Below, piece by piece: positions 35,273-44,017 of a DNA stretch of 64,000 bases. Positions within the stretch are counted from its first letter, which is position 1. Each line of letters starts with the position of its first letter. Source of the stretch: DASQHW01 sp038238245 (GTDB taxonomy: Bacteria; Actinomycetota; Acidimicrobiia; IMCC26256; PALSA-610). Under the pieces are notes generated by a model. The model ran no database searches and had not been told where the DNA came from. It was given only the letters and a program-made list of their open reading frames with translations. The stretch lies in NCBI GenBank assembly GCA_038238245.1, contig JBBRXX010000019.1:21927-85926 (forward strand), given 5' to 3'. Both the position numbers and the translations under genes were made by a program.

Positions 35273-35422
35273 CCGCAGTGCTCCCCGAGCCAACTGCTCG
35301 CGCTCGAGGACGACTGGCAGATCGGCGCCAAGTTGGTGTCGCCCGCGCCCGAGCAGTACTGGCGGCTCGAGCCCCCGCCGGCCGGTTGGGAGTCGGTTTC
35401 CGCCTGAGCGGACAGTCTGTTC
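35273..35422. other. Intergenic remnant after the repeat protein
   Basis: The frame of the seven-module protein stays open for 44 codons past its TGA (to 35407) and encodes a protein-like stretch, LLALEDDWQIGAKLVSPAPE. It has no start codon of its own. It may be the tail of a lost gene, perhaps a transposase, or of a longer ancestral protein. Otherwise the interval separates convergent genes. Confidence 0.3.
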
Positions 35423-37426
35423 CTAGGCCCGCACGAGGACTGCCGTGTGGGCATGGACGCGCCCCAGCGAGGGCGCGTCGCCGAACCTCGCGACCATGCC
35501 GTCGCGCGCGGTCATCCAGTAGCCGTTGCCGGTCGTGGTGCGGGCAAAGCCGCAGACCGGCGCGGCCGTGTGGATCTTCGACCCGTGATAGTGCGCATCG
35601 CCGTAGGAGAAGATGCCGCCGTCGCGGGCGCACAGCCAGTAGCCCTTGCCCGACGGCGTGGCCGCCATCGCGACGATCGGCTTGTCGAGCGGTCGTCCAC
35701 CCATCGAGCCGCGGAACTTTGCGTCGCCGAAGCAGAAGATGCCGCCGTCGCTCGCGCACAGCCAGTATCCCCGGCCGGACGGCGTCGCCGTCATGCCCAC
35801 GATGGGCTTGTCCAGGTGCCGGCCACCCATCGAGCCGCGGAACTTCGCGTCGCCGAAGCAGAAGATGCCGCCGTCGCTGGCGCACAGCCAGTAGCCCTTG
35901 CCCGACGGCGTGGCCGCCATCGCGACAATCGGTTTGTCCAGGTGCCTGCCGCCCATCGAACCGTGGAAGTGCGCATCCCCGAAGCTGAAGATGCCGCCGT
36001 CGGTCCCGCAGAGCCACAGCCCGTGGTGCGTGTGTGTCGACGCCCCGGCCACGATCGGCTTGTCCACCCGCGACAGCGAGCCGAACTTCGTCGCAGAGCC
36101 GAATCCGTGAATGCCGCCTCCCGGTCCCGCGAGCCAGTATCCCGCGCTCGAGGTGTGGGGAGTTCCTGCCGGTGGTGCGCTGGGCGGCGCTGAGAACAAT
36201 GACAGCGGTGAGTATGTACGGCCGAGCACCTCGCGGTCGTCGGCGCGCAGCCACGTGTCGAGCACCGTGGCGTAGACGGCCCGAAAGTCGACCGCCGGTT
36301 TCAGGTCGCCGTCGCCGTCGAGGTCGGTGAGGCTGGGCTGGGATCCGTGGAGACCACCGCGGACGTGGTCGCCGATCATGAGCAGCGGGGCCGCGGCGCC
36401 GTGATCCGTCCCGCCGTCACCGTTCTCGTCGGGCCGGCGGCCGAACTCGGAGAAGGTCATCATTGCGAGCTGCCCGCGCCACCGAGGCGCGAGCGTCCTG
36501 AAGAACGCGTCGATCGCTCCGTCGAGATGCGACAGCAGCTCCGCGTGGAACGCGGCCTGACCCGAATGCGTGTCGAAGCCGCCCATCGAAGTGTCGATGA
36601 CACGGATGCCCAGGTTGGCGTTGATCAGGTGCGCGGCGAGCACGAGCTGCTGGCCGATGTCCGTGTCCTCGGCCGGGAACGTGTACGCGGGGCGGATGCG
36701 CTGCGTCAGCTGCATCAGCTCCATCGCGGTCGTGTCGTAGGTATCGCCGAGTGGACCGAGCCCCGATGCGCCGTTGCCAAAGCTCGCGACCGCGTCGAAC
36801 ATCCGTGCGAGGGAAGGATCGCTGCGGTCGATGCCGAACGCGTTGCCGATGCTCAGCGGCAACGACGACGGGTGGGCCACCGCGCCGTTCAGGTGCGGGT
36901 TCACGTTCCCGTGGAGGGACACGCCGTACAGCGACTCGTGGGTCGTGTTCGGAAGGCCGTCGAGGAAGCGCCCGGCCCAACCGGTCGTCGGAGTGCCGCT
37001 CCCGCCCCACCCGTGCATCCAGATGTCGGTCGAGGTGAAGTGGCTGAGGTCCGGCGGTTGGTAGCCGACCCCGCGCACGATCGCGACGTTTCCCTGGTCA
37101 TAGCGCGCTTTGGTCTTCACCAGTGACGGGTGCAGCGCGACGCCGCTGCCGATCGAGAGACCATTGGTGATCTTCAGTGTCGGCCGCAACGCGGCGTAGG
37201 TCGCGTTGCCCGCCGGCACGATCATGTTCAGGCCGTCGTTGCCGCCACTGAGTTGAATCGTGACGAGGATTCCCTGGTCCTTCGCGACGGGAGGTGCCGC
37301 GAAAGCCTCGAGGCGCGAGAGGTACGGGCTGACGGCGACGGTGCCGGCACCCATCGCGCTGAACTGGAGGAAACGCCGGCGCGACAGATGGTTCTGCGCG
37401 AAGAGGCTGGAAGTGGAGTCGGTCAC
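35423..37426 (-). CDS. DUF1501 secreted protein fused to a six-repeat propeller-like domain
   Basis: A 667-residue protein with a Tat signal (SRRRFLQFSAMGAG). Residues about 45-420 form the DUF1501 sulfatase/alkaline-phosphatase-like domain (QLSGGNDGLNMIVP, GFDTHSGQAAFH, MTFSEFGRRPDENGDGGTDHG). The C-terminal 240 residues hold six repeats of about 42 residues of the form GYWLxASDGGIFxFGDAxFxGS...DKPIVxMAATPSGK; the two middle ones are nearly identical. GTG start with AGGAG upstream. It lies 12 bases after the DUF1800 gene; the pair is a known tandem of exported proteins of unknown role. Confidence 0.9.
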   Translation of the reverse strand: MTDSTSSLFAQNHLSRRRFLQFSAMGAGTVAVSPYLSRLEAFAAPPVAKDQGILVTIQLSGGNDGLNMIVPAGNATYAALRPTLKITNGLSIGSGVALHPSLVKTKARYDQGNVAIVRGVGYQPPDLSHFTSTDIWMHGWGGSGTPTTGWAGRFLDGLPNTTHESLYGVSLHGNVNPHLNGAVAHPSSLPLSIGNAFGIDRSDPSLARMFDAVASFGNGASGLGPLGDTYDTTAMELMQLTQRIRPAYTFPAEDTDIGQQLVLAAHLINANLGIRVIDTSMGGFDTHSGQAAFHAELLSHLDGAIDAFFRTLAPRWRGQLAMMTFSEFGRRPDENGDGGTDHGAAAPLLMIGDHVRGGLHGSQPSLTDLDGDGDLKPAVDFRAVYATVLDTWLRADDREVLGRTYSPLSLFSAPPSAPPAGTPHTSSAGYWLAGPGGGIHGFGSATKFGSLSRVDKPIVAGASTHTHHGLWLCGTDGGIFSFGDAHFHGSMGGRHLDKPIVAMAATPSGKGYWLCASDGGIFCFGDAKFRGSMGGRHLDKPIVGMTATPSGRGYWLCASDGGIFCFGDAKFRGSMGGRPLDKPIVAMAATPSGKGYWLCARDGGIFSYGDAHYHGSKIHTAAPVCGFARTTTGNGYWMTARDGMVARFGDAPSLGRVHAHTAVLVRA
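35505..36010 (-). repeat. 126-bp tandem repeats in the DUF1501 C-terminus
   Basis: The coding repeats recur with an exact 126-bp period; the segment starting CACAGCCAGT is at 35631, 35757 and 35883. Near-identity at DNA level between copies indicates recent duplication or gene conversion. Confidence 0.85.
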
Positions 37427-37438
37427 TGCGCTTCTCTC

Positions 37439-38746
37439 CTACGCGAGGTTCATCTCGGGCGTGAGCATGGCGAGTATCAACAGATTGATGAACGTGTAGT
37501 CGCGCCATGCGTTCGTATCCCCGCGCTGGCTCGTCAACCACGCCTCGAGCTTCGAGCGAGTGTGCGTCGACGGGTTGTCGATGCCCATGACGTCGAACGC
37601 GTGTTGTACGGCGTTGGCAACCGTCATCCCGACGATGCTGCGGAAGGTGTTGCGGAGATCGTTCTGCCACACCAGGTATCCCGCCCAGTTGGCGCGTGCC
37701 CACATCCGTGACGTCGTCAGCCAGTAGTCGTTCGGACGCCATCCCGACACGTCGGGCGGCTCGAACAGCTGCTGACCCATGTCCTCCGTCCACCACCGCG
37801 GATTCGCGTCTCCCGCCGTGATGCCGACCGCACGCATGCAGGCGACGATCCATTCCACCGGCGATCGCACGAGCCCTTGCTTGGCGGCTGTCGACAGGAA
37901 CTCGGGATGGTTGAAGATCGCGCGCACGAGTGCAGTGATCGAGAGATCAGCCGCGAGGAACGCGTCGCCGAGTGTCGCGACGAGGGAGGGAGCAGGATCC
38001 GGGTAGGCGAAGAATGTCCACATCTTCCTCGCGATGAAACGCGAAGCGATCTGCTTGTGGGCCGCGTCGTCGCGAAGGAGGAAGTTGATGATGTCGGGGC
38101 CGTCCCAGTTCTGGGTGACGCCCATGAAGGTCTTGAGATCCGTGTCGTGGCGGGACGGATAGAAGTGGTACTGGGTCCGGTCGCTGTCGAGCGTGTTGTG
38201 GCCGGTCCACGCCCGTGCCGACGCCACGATGTCGGCCTGGGTGTACTCGTTGACCCCGAGTGTGAAGAGCTCCATGAGCTCTCGTGCGAAATTCTCGTTC
38301 GGGTGACCCTTGGTGTTGGGATCGTTGTCGAGCCAGATGAGCATCGCTGGCTGTAACGACATCTGCTGCACGAGATCTCGAAACGAGCCCGCGGCCATCG
38401 AGCGGAACAATGCGTTCTGGCGGTACATCAGCAGCATGTCCGTGACCTTGTAGTTCGCGGTCGCAAAATGCCCGTGCCAGAACAGCGTGAGCTTCTCCTG
38501 CAGCGGTGTCGTCGTCGTCGCCATGCGGTCGAGCCACCACTGGTGCAGCTTGTATTCCTTCTCCCAGTCCTGGAAGCCACCGACGGTGAAGAAATCGGGT
38601 TCGGTGTCGGCCGGGGCCGACGAGAAGTCCAGCAGCTGATCGACGGTCGTCGCCCACGGCTGCGCGGCAAGCGTCGCGATCTGGCTCGCGGTACCGCCGA
38701 ACCCGGCGCGGCGGAGCAAATGAGCGATGTCGGCCGGCTGCGGCAC
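37439..38746 (-). CDS. DUF1800 family protein
   Basis: A 435-residue DUF1800 protein, the usual partner of DUF1501. It starts ADIAHLLRRAGFGGTASQI, and has EKLTLFWHGHFATAN, NPNTKGHPNENFARELMELFTLG and PPDVSGWRPNDYW. These are the conserved His/Asn/Glu-rich blocks of the family. I chose the GTG at 38746 because AGGGGG lies nine bases upstream; an in-frame TTG at 38788 is possible. No clear signal peptide is seen with this start. Probably a substrate or partner of the exported DUF1501 protein. Confidence 0.88.
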   Translation of the reverse strand: MPQPADIAHLLRRAGFGGTASQIATLAAQPWATTVDQLLDFSSAPADTEPDFFTVGGFQDWEKEYKLHQWWLDRMATTTTPLQEKLTLFWHGHFATANYKVTDMLLMYRQNALFRSMAAGSFRDLVQQMSLQPAMLIWLDNDPNTKGHPNENFARELMELFTLGVNEYTQADIVASARAWTGHNTLDSDRTQYHFYPSRHDTDLKTFMGVTQNWDGPDIINFLLRDDAAHKQIASRFIARKMWTFFAYPDPAPSLVATLGDAFLAADLSITALVRAIFNHPEFLSTAAKQGLVRSPVEWIVACMRAVGITAGDANPRWWTEDMGQQLFEPPDVSGWRPNDYWLTTSRMWARANWAGYLVWQNDLRNTFRSIVGMTVANAVQHAFDVMGIDNPSTHTRSKLEAWLTSQRGDTNAWRDYTFINLLILAMLTPEMNLA

Positions 38747-38887
38747 GAGTGTGTTCCCCCTCTGGTCGTGTCCTCGCAGCACGCCCAACGGGTGATCGGC
38801 CCGAAGGGACCGTGATCTTGAGCAAGCACGCGTCCCGGTTGCGCGACGCGCGTACCGGATGCGCGTGTGCTCGTCCCGGAAGGACCG

Positions 38888-39739
38888 TTACGGCAGGCCG
38901 GCGCCGGGCACGTCGACGGTGACGGCCTCGATGCGACCGAGGCGTGCGGCGCGGGTCTCGTCCGGCACGTGGCTCGGCGCGGTGCAGATGTACAACGTGC
39001 GCCGATCCGCACCGCCGAGCATGCATGCGTACGCGCCGGGGTGCGTGCCCTTCACCTCGTCGAGCACCTCGCCGCCTTCGCGGATCCGCAGGCATCGCCC
39101 GGTCGCCGGGCACGCGGTCCAGACCGCGCCCTCGGCGTCGAGGCACATGCCATCGACCGTGGCGCCGTGGAGCCCCGCCCACACCCGCTGGTTCGAGAGG
39201 CTGCCGTCGGGGGCAATGTCGAACGCGCTGACGCGACGGCCCATGCTCTCGCCCACGAGCAGCGTCCGCCCGTCCGGCGTGATCGCAGAGCCGTTCGGGA
39301 ATGCAATCGATTCGGCGACGACGCGAGCCGTGCCGTCCGGCTCGACCGCGATCAGGCATGTGTCGCGCGGCGCCTCGTTCGCGTAGATGTCGAACCCGAA
39401 GTTTCCGACGTACGCGCGGCCGTCGGCGTCCACGACCATGTCGTTGCATTGCCCGGTCGCGAAGGCGGAAAGATCCGCGTGCAGCGCGAGGCTCCCGTCG
39501 TGCTCGAGGCGCAGGACGCGCCGGTCGATCATCGAGACGACGAGCATGCGACCATCCGCGAGCCATCCCAACCCCGAGGGTTGCTGCGGTACCTCGACGA
39601 CCGTTTCCGAGGTCCCGTCGGTCTCCATCGCGACGACACGGCGGTCGTGCTGATCGGAGAACCAGAGGCGGTCCTCGTGCCAGCGCGGCCCTTCGGGGAA
39701 GGCGAAGCCGTCGGCGACGATCGTCGTCGTGCGGGTCAT
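38888..39739 (-). CDS. SMP-30/gluconolactonase family six-bladed propeller hydrolase
   Basis: A 283-residue SMP-30/LRE-like protein. The metal-site Glu is in the N-terminal FPEGPRWHEDRLWFSD. The Asn and Asp ligands are in TGQCNDMVVDADGRAY, FPNGSAITPDG and VDGMCLDAEGAVW. The family includes gluconolactonases and other lactonases, and the substrate cannot be told. It overlaps the MFS transporter stop (ATGA), suggesting joint uptake and hydrolysis of a lactone or sugar acid. Confidence 0.88.
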   Translation of the reverse strand: MTRTTTIVADGFAFPEGPRWHEDRLWFSDQHDRRVVAMETDGTSETVVEVPQQPSGLGWLADGRMLVVSMIDRRVLRLEHDGSLALHADLSAFATGQCNDMVVDADGRAYVGNFGFDIYANEAPRDTCLIAVEPDGTARVVAESIAFPNGSAITPDGRTLLVGESMGRRVSAFDIAPDGSLSNQRVWAGLHGATVDGMCLDAEGAVWTACPATGRCLRIREGGEVLDEVKGTHPGAYACMLGGADRRTLYICTAPSHVPDETRAARLGRIEAVTVDVPGAGLP

Positions 39740-41337
39740 GGGCTCGGACCGTACTCGTCGTAACGCGTGGGGCTCACGTCGTCGAGATTCTGCGCGGCCG
39801 ATTCCGGAAGTCGGGGCACGACCGCGATCGCCGCGATGACGGAGCCGATCCCGGTCACCGCGATGGCGGGACCGAGTCCTCCGAGCGGACCAACGAGACC
39901 CGCGACGATGCCGAAGCCGATTGCGGAGCCGATGACACCGACGATCGTGAGCAACGCGTTCGACGTACCGCGCACCTCGGTGGGGAACAGCTCGGCGTCG
40001 AGGGTGCCCAGGGCGATGCCGCCCGCGCCCGCGGTCAGGACCGAGATGGCAGACATCAACCAGATCACGGGACCGCCGAGGAGGAAGAAGACCATCTGCG
40101 TCGCGGTGGCGATCGCGAGCGCGATCGCCGCGACCGGTCGCCGGCCGCGCGCCTCGGCCCGGCGGCCGCCGAAGACGATACCGAGGAGGCCGGGCACGGC
40201 CGTCGTCACAGTGCGAAACAACGCGACACCGGTGTTCGAGAAGCCGCGATCATCCAGCAGGTACTGATTCATCAGCTGTGACGACGGCGCGTTGAACAGG
40301 CTCGTGAGGAACGCCGCGGCACCAAGGAGCACGAACCGGCGGCGGTGGCGCGTGATCACGTCGCGCAGGCGACCGCGCACGACTTCGGCGTGGGTGCTGA
40401 GCGTCGTGTACCGCGTCGTCTCGGCGAGATGGCGCCCGATGCTGGGTGAGAGGAAGATCGTGCATGCGCCGAGCGCGAACGGGAGCCGCCAGCCCCACTC
40501 GCCGAGATCGGCCAAAGGCAGGACGACCACCGCGAGGGAGAACCCGAATCCTCCCGCCAGCGCGAGCATCGACGCGGAGTACGCGCGGGCCCGCTCGGGC
40601 GACTGCTCGATGACCGCAATGCCTGCAACCGTCGCGGTCGTGATCAGCAGCCCGCGCTGAAGCACCTGCGCGCTGGTGAAGACGAGCAGGTTCGGCGCGA
40701 CTGCGGAGATCGCGCACGCGATCGATGATCCGGCCACGCCGATCAGGATCGAACGGCGGCGGCCGCGCCGGTCCGCGAGCACAGTGATCGGCAACGCCAA
40801 GAGCGCACCGATGCGCGTGATCGCGAGCAGGAGACTGATGCGCGAGTCCGACGCGTGGAAGGCATCGCTGATGGGGCCCGACAGCTGGCCGAAGAGCGCG
40901 CTTGCAAATCCGACGACCGCCGCCGCGGCCGATGCCGTCGCGAGCAGCGTGGCCTGTTCGTGAGAGAACACGACCGGCGGGAGCCCGACGACCGGCTTGG
41001 GAGGAGCTGGATCGGGTTCGCCGTCAAGTGCGGCTTCGAGCATTGCAATGACGTGCGCGACCTCTCGGTTCTGCGCGATGCGAACGAGCGGTCTGAAGAA
41101 GAACCCAAAGAATGGGATTTCGACGCCGCCCTCGGGCGTGATCGTGACGTGACAACCGTCGCCGTCGGGTATCACGACAATCGTGACGACAATCGCGGGT
41201 TGCTGTTCGGATGGCGCGTCGACTACCACAGCGCCATTGGGCTGCGTGATTCCGCCGAGTCGCTCCACCGCTGCTGCGCGCACGGCATCGGGCGGTGCGG
41301 CGAGGCGATGCGGCGAGGGTTTCGGCACGCGCGGCAT
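39736..41337 (-). CDS. MFS transporter with N-terminal cytosolic domain
   Basis: A 533-residue protein. Residues 1-120 form a soluble domain (AVRAAAVERLGG..., ITPEGGVEIPFFGFFFRPLVR) resembling proteins that handle polar ligands or coenzymes. Twelve transmembrane helices follow, with the MFS motif LADRRGRRRSILIG between helices 2 and 3 and FGGRRAEARGRRPVA in the second half. The ATG at 41337 is preferred over further upstream codons that run into the bcp upstream region. It is coupled to the SMP-30 gene and divergent from bcp. Substrate unknown. Confidence 0.85.
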   Translation of the reverse strand: MPRVPKPSPHRLAAPPDAVRAAAVERLGGITQPNGAVVVDAPSEQQPAIVVTIVVIPDGDGCHVTITPEGGVEIPFFGFFFRPLVRIAQNREVAHVIAMLEAALDGEPDPAPPKPVVGLPPVVFSHEQATLLATASAAAAVVGFASALFGQLSGPISDAFHASDSRISLLLAITRIGALLALPITVLADRRGRRRSILIGVAGSSIACAISAVAPNLLVFTSAQVLQRGLLITTATVAGIAVIEQSPERARAYSASMLALAGGFGFSLAVVVLPLADLGEWGWRLPFALGACTIFLSPSIGRHLAETTRYTTLSTHAEVVRGRLRDVITRHRRRFVLLGAAAFLTSLFNAPSSQLMNQYLLDDRGFSNTGVALFRTVTTAVPGLLGIVFGGRRAEARGRRPVAAIALAIATATQMVFFLLGGPVIWLMSAISVLTAGAGGIALGTLDAELFPTEVRGTSNALLTIVGVIGSAIGFGIVAGLVGPLGGLGPAIAVTGIGSVIAAIAVVPRLPESAAQNLDDVSPTRYDEYGPSP

Positions 41338-41374
41338 GCTACGGGCGGCGTTGTGCAACCGCCCTGGAGGGATG

Positions 41375-41851
41375 ATGACGAAACTGGCTGTCGGCGACAA
41401 GGCACCGGCGTTTGCCTTGAAGGACCAACACGGCAAGACCGTGCGGCTCTCGGGGTTCAAGGGCCGGCCGGTGGTCGTGTACTTCTATCCCAAGGCTGAC
41501 ACGCCGGGATGCACGCAGCAGTCATGCAACCTGCGTGATGCGTTCCCGCAGCTGAAGAAGCTGCACACCGCGGTGGTCGGGATCAGCCCCGATCCCGTCG
41601 AGAAGCAGAAGAAGTTCGACGACAAGTACGGCCTCGGCTTCCCATTGCTCGCCGACGTCGACCATGTAACCGCCGACGCCTGGGGTGTGTGGGGTGAGAA
41701 GTCGCTGTACGGCCGCAAGTTCATGGGCATCGTCCGCTCGGCCTTCGTCGTCGACGAGAAGGGCAAGCTCGCCGGCGTCTTCTACAAGGTGAGTCCCAAG
41801 GCGACAACTGCGCTTGTACTGGGTGTGCTGAGCGGCAAGGGCGGCGCATGA
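41375..41851 (+). CDS. bcp: Thioredoxin-dependent thiol peroxidase Bcp/PrxQ
   Basis: A 158-residue peroxiredoxin reducing hydroperoxides with thioredoxin. Peroxidatic Cys46 and resolving Cys51 lie in TPGCTQQSC, the intramolecular-disulfide arrangement of the PrxQ class. LKDQHGKTVRLSGFKGRPVVVYFYPK leads into it. GGAGG is four bases before the ATG at 41375; the ATG at 41372 directly follows the Shine-Dalgarno and is less likely. Divergent from the MFS gene. Confidence 0.94.
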   Translation: MTKLAVGDKAPAFALKDQHGKTVRLSGFKGRPVVVYFYPKADTPGCTQQSCNLRDAFPQLKKLHTAVVGISPDPVEKQKKFDDKYGLGFPLLADVDHVTADAWGVWGEKSLYGRKFMGIVRSAFVVDEKGKLAGVFYKVSPKATTALVLGVLSGKGGA

Positions 41852-42238
41852 GCTACCAGGCGCTCTGAGCGCAGTGTCAGAGAGCAATCTTCTCGCAAAC
41901 CTCGAGCAGTGGCTCGACATCGCACGTATGAACAACTGGACACTCGACCGGCTGTTCTGTGCGTTCGGGCTCGCCTTCTAGTCGACCTTCGTGCTCGACA
42001 CGCGCCGCATCCATTCCCTTCAGACTTCGGTGTAGACCTTGCGAGCCTTCACGTCTTCCGCGTCGCAAAGCGCTCGCAGTCAGCTTCCTGACGTGCGGTG
42101 CCGGCTTTTGTAGCCTCCCTGTCCTGGCTGAGTCGGGTATAAATCGCAGCGATCGGCATACTGGGAAGGTCGCGCATTCGTCACTCTGGGGAGTCCGAAG
42201 GACGCCGTGCCGAAGGTTGAAGGAGCGCTGAAGGAACG
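41852..42238. other. 387-base interval without a convincing gene
   Basis: The only protein-like frame is a 45-codon minus-strand ORF (42014-41877, MDAARVEHEGRLEGEPERT...), acidic with two Cys near the end. Its third-position GC is lower than in neighbouring genes, and it has no Shine-Dalgarno sequence or promoter that I can see. No RNA gene is recognised. Confidence 0.35.
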
Positions 42239-42712
42239 GTGAACATCGCGGTAGCCGCTGGCACACTCTTGCTCGCCGTCGTTGCGCTTGCCGGCACCTT
42301 CTTCTGGTGGCGCGCCGGTCGCGCGTCCGAAGTCGAGGGTCTGGCAGCCGACTGTTACAACTTTCTCGCCGAGGTGATCGCGCAGGGCGGCGTGCCACAG
42401 GAGCGCTACCTGACCGCGGAGCGCCGGAATGTCGAGAGCGAGCTGGACCACCGCGCGCGTCGGCTGCGCGACAGGCGGCTCCGCAAGCACGTCAAGGCGG
42501 CGCTCGCCGAATACCGCACGACCTCCGCACTCTCTCGGCTTCCGACGCCGCGTGTCATCAGCCTCGCCGGTCTCGAGCCGTCGGCGCGGGACAAGGCGAT
42601 CGAACGGTCCCGAGCCTCCCAGCACGCGGCGGCCTGCAAGGCGCTCGACGCCTTCGACCTGGTCCTCGCGAGAGTGCACGACCTCAACCGCTGGACGACG
42701 ACCAGTCCGTGA
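42239..42712 (+). CDS. Membrane-anchored hypothetical protein
   Basis: A 157-residue protein from a GTG preceded by AAGGA. One N-terminal transmembrane helix (IAVAAGTLLLAVVALAGTFFWW) is followed by a highly basic, helical cytoplasmic part rich in Arg, Ala and Glu (SELDHRARRLRDRRLRKHVKAALAEY), likely coiled coil. No family is recognised. It stands alone between bcp and a decayed region. Confidence 0.65.
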   Translation: MNIAVAAGTLLLAVVALAGTFFWWRAGRASEVEGLAADCYNFLAEVIAQGGVPQERYLTAERRNVESELDHRARRLRDRRLRKHVKAALAEYRTTSALSRLPTPRVISLAGLEPSARDKAIERSRASQHAAACKALDAFDLVLARVHDLNRWTTTSP

Positions 42713-42837
42713 CGTCGTAAGGGTTCAGACAGCGGGGGGTCGTGCGCGTCCGGCGCTAGGGACGCGCAAAGAACAGGCACCCGCTCGCAAGGAAGGCATC
42801 AAGAGCCGCTGCGCGAGCTCCGGCACCGGTTGCTGAT

Positions 42838-43251
42838 GCGTTCACGGCTGATCTGATCCACCTCGTTGTCATCGTGGCGTTTTTCGCCCTTGCGGTGCTG
42901 TTCGTGAAGGCGTGCGAGCGGATCATCGGGCCGGACGTCGAGGCGACCCGTTTCGACGCGGACGTGGACGAACGGCGGGCCGCGGCATGACCGGGACCGA
43001 AGCTCGGTGCCCGAACCCGGCGCGGGGGAGTCGACGCGCGGGAGACCCGCTCGGAGCTCGACCGCTTGTACCGCGTCGGAGACCTGTCATCGCGCGGTGC
43101 CGACGTCGACGATGTTGTGTCGTCGGCCCAGGCGGAGCTCATCGGCCTGTTCGGTCTGGTGGAGTGCGTGTACGAGGCGACGCCTTCCGAGCGTCCGCGG
43201 GCCGGGTGTCCCGGCCCGCAGCGAGCGCGACCCAGAATTACGCCCCGATGA
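42838..43251 (+). pseudogene. Decayed membrane-protein / kdp-like remnants
   Basis: One frame, interrupted by a TGA at 42988-42990, encodes two fragments. The first (DLIHLVVIVAFFALAVLFVK, then ACERIIGPD) resembles the small one-helix protein found before kdpF in actinobacterial potassium-ATPase operons, but no start codon precedes it. The second (ELDRLYRVGDLSSRGADVDD, then AELIGLFGLVECVYEATP) resembles the C-terminal end of DUF4118/KdpD-like sensor fragments. Neither can be translated as a normal gene. The kdp link rests on motif resemblance only. Confidence 0.4.
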
Positions 43252-43993
43252 TGTGGTAGCCGCCGTCGACGTGGACGACCTCGCCCGTTGTCGCGGGGAA
43301 CAGGTCGGAGAGCAGCGCGACGCACGCGCCCGCCACGGCTTCGGGGTCCTTGACGTTCCAGCCGAGGGGCGCGCGCTCGTCCCATGCTTCCTCGAAGCGC
43401 TCGAAGCCCGGGATGCTGCGCGCCGCGATCGTGCGGATGGGTCCGGCCGCGACGAGGTTCACGCGCACCCCCCGCGGCCCGAGGTCGCGCGCGAGATAGC
43501 GAGCGGTTGCCTCGAATGCGGCCTTGGCGACACCCATCCAGTCGTACACCGGCCACGCGACCCGGCTGTTGTCGAAGTCGAGGCCGACGATGCTGCCGCC
43601 GTTCATCAACGGCATGCATGCCATCGCAAGCGCCTTCAACGAGTACGCGGAGATCCGCAACGCAACCGCGACGTCATCCCAGGGTGCCGTGAGGAACCCA
43701 CCGCCCAGGCAGGACTCGGGCGCGAAGCCGATCGCGTGGAGCACACCGTCGAGCCGGCCGCCGACGCGTTCGGCCAGCGCGTCGAGATGCGCCGTGTCGG
43801 TGACGTCGAGCTCGATGATGGGTGGCTCGGCCGGCAACCGGCGGGCGGCCCGTTGTGTGAGGCTCATCGCCCGGCCGAACGAGGTGAGCACGACTTCGGC
43901 GCCTTCTTGTTGGGCGCGCCGGGCAACGCTGAATGCGATCGAGGCGTCGTTCAGTACGCCGGTGACGAGGATGCGCTTGTCGGCCAGCAGCAT
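43238..43993 (-). CDS. fabI: Enoyl-ACP reductase FabI/InhA type
   Basis: A 251-residue SDR reducing enoyl-ACP with NADH. ILVTGVLNDASIAFSVARRAQ is the FabI/InhA cofactor motif with Ser-Ile-Ala. The catalytic Tyr and Lys lie in YDWMGVAKAAFEA (Y-x6-K type), and RVNLVAAGPIRTIAARSIPGF is conserved. GAGGG precedes the ATG. It is the last gene of the fab operon. InhA in mycobacteria is the target of isoniazid; this relative shares the general form. Confidence 0.93.
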   Translation of the reverse strand: MLLADKRILVTGVLNDASIAFSVARRAQQEGAEVVLTSFGRAMSLTQRAARRLPAEPPIIELDVTDTAHLDALAERVGGRLDGVLHAIGFAPESCLGGGFLTAPWDDVAVALRISAYSLKALAMACMPLMNGGSIVGLDFDNSRVAWPVYDWMGVAKAAFEATARYLARDLGPRGVRVNLVAAGPIRTIAARSIPGFERFEEAWDERAPLGWNVKDPEAVAGACVALLSDLFPATTGEVVHVDGGYHIIGA

Positions 43994-44017
43994 GCGACCC
44001 TCACAAGTTGGTCGGGC

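Noticed and set aside
33890..36010. Periodic repeats that could suggest a CRISPR array
   Set aside because: The periods (about 153 and 126 bp) are multiples of three and correspond to protein modules in two secreted proteins; no short repeat-spacer structure exists.
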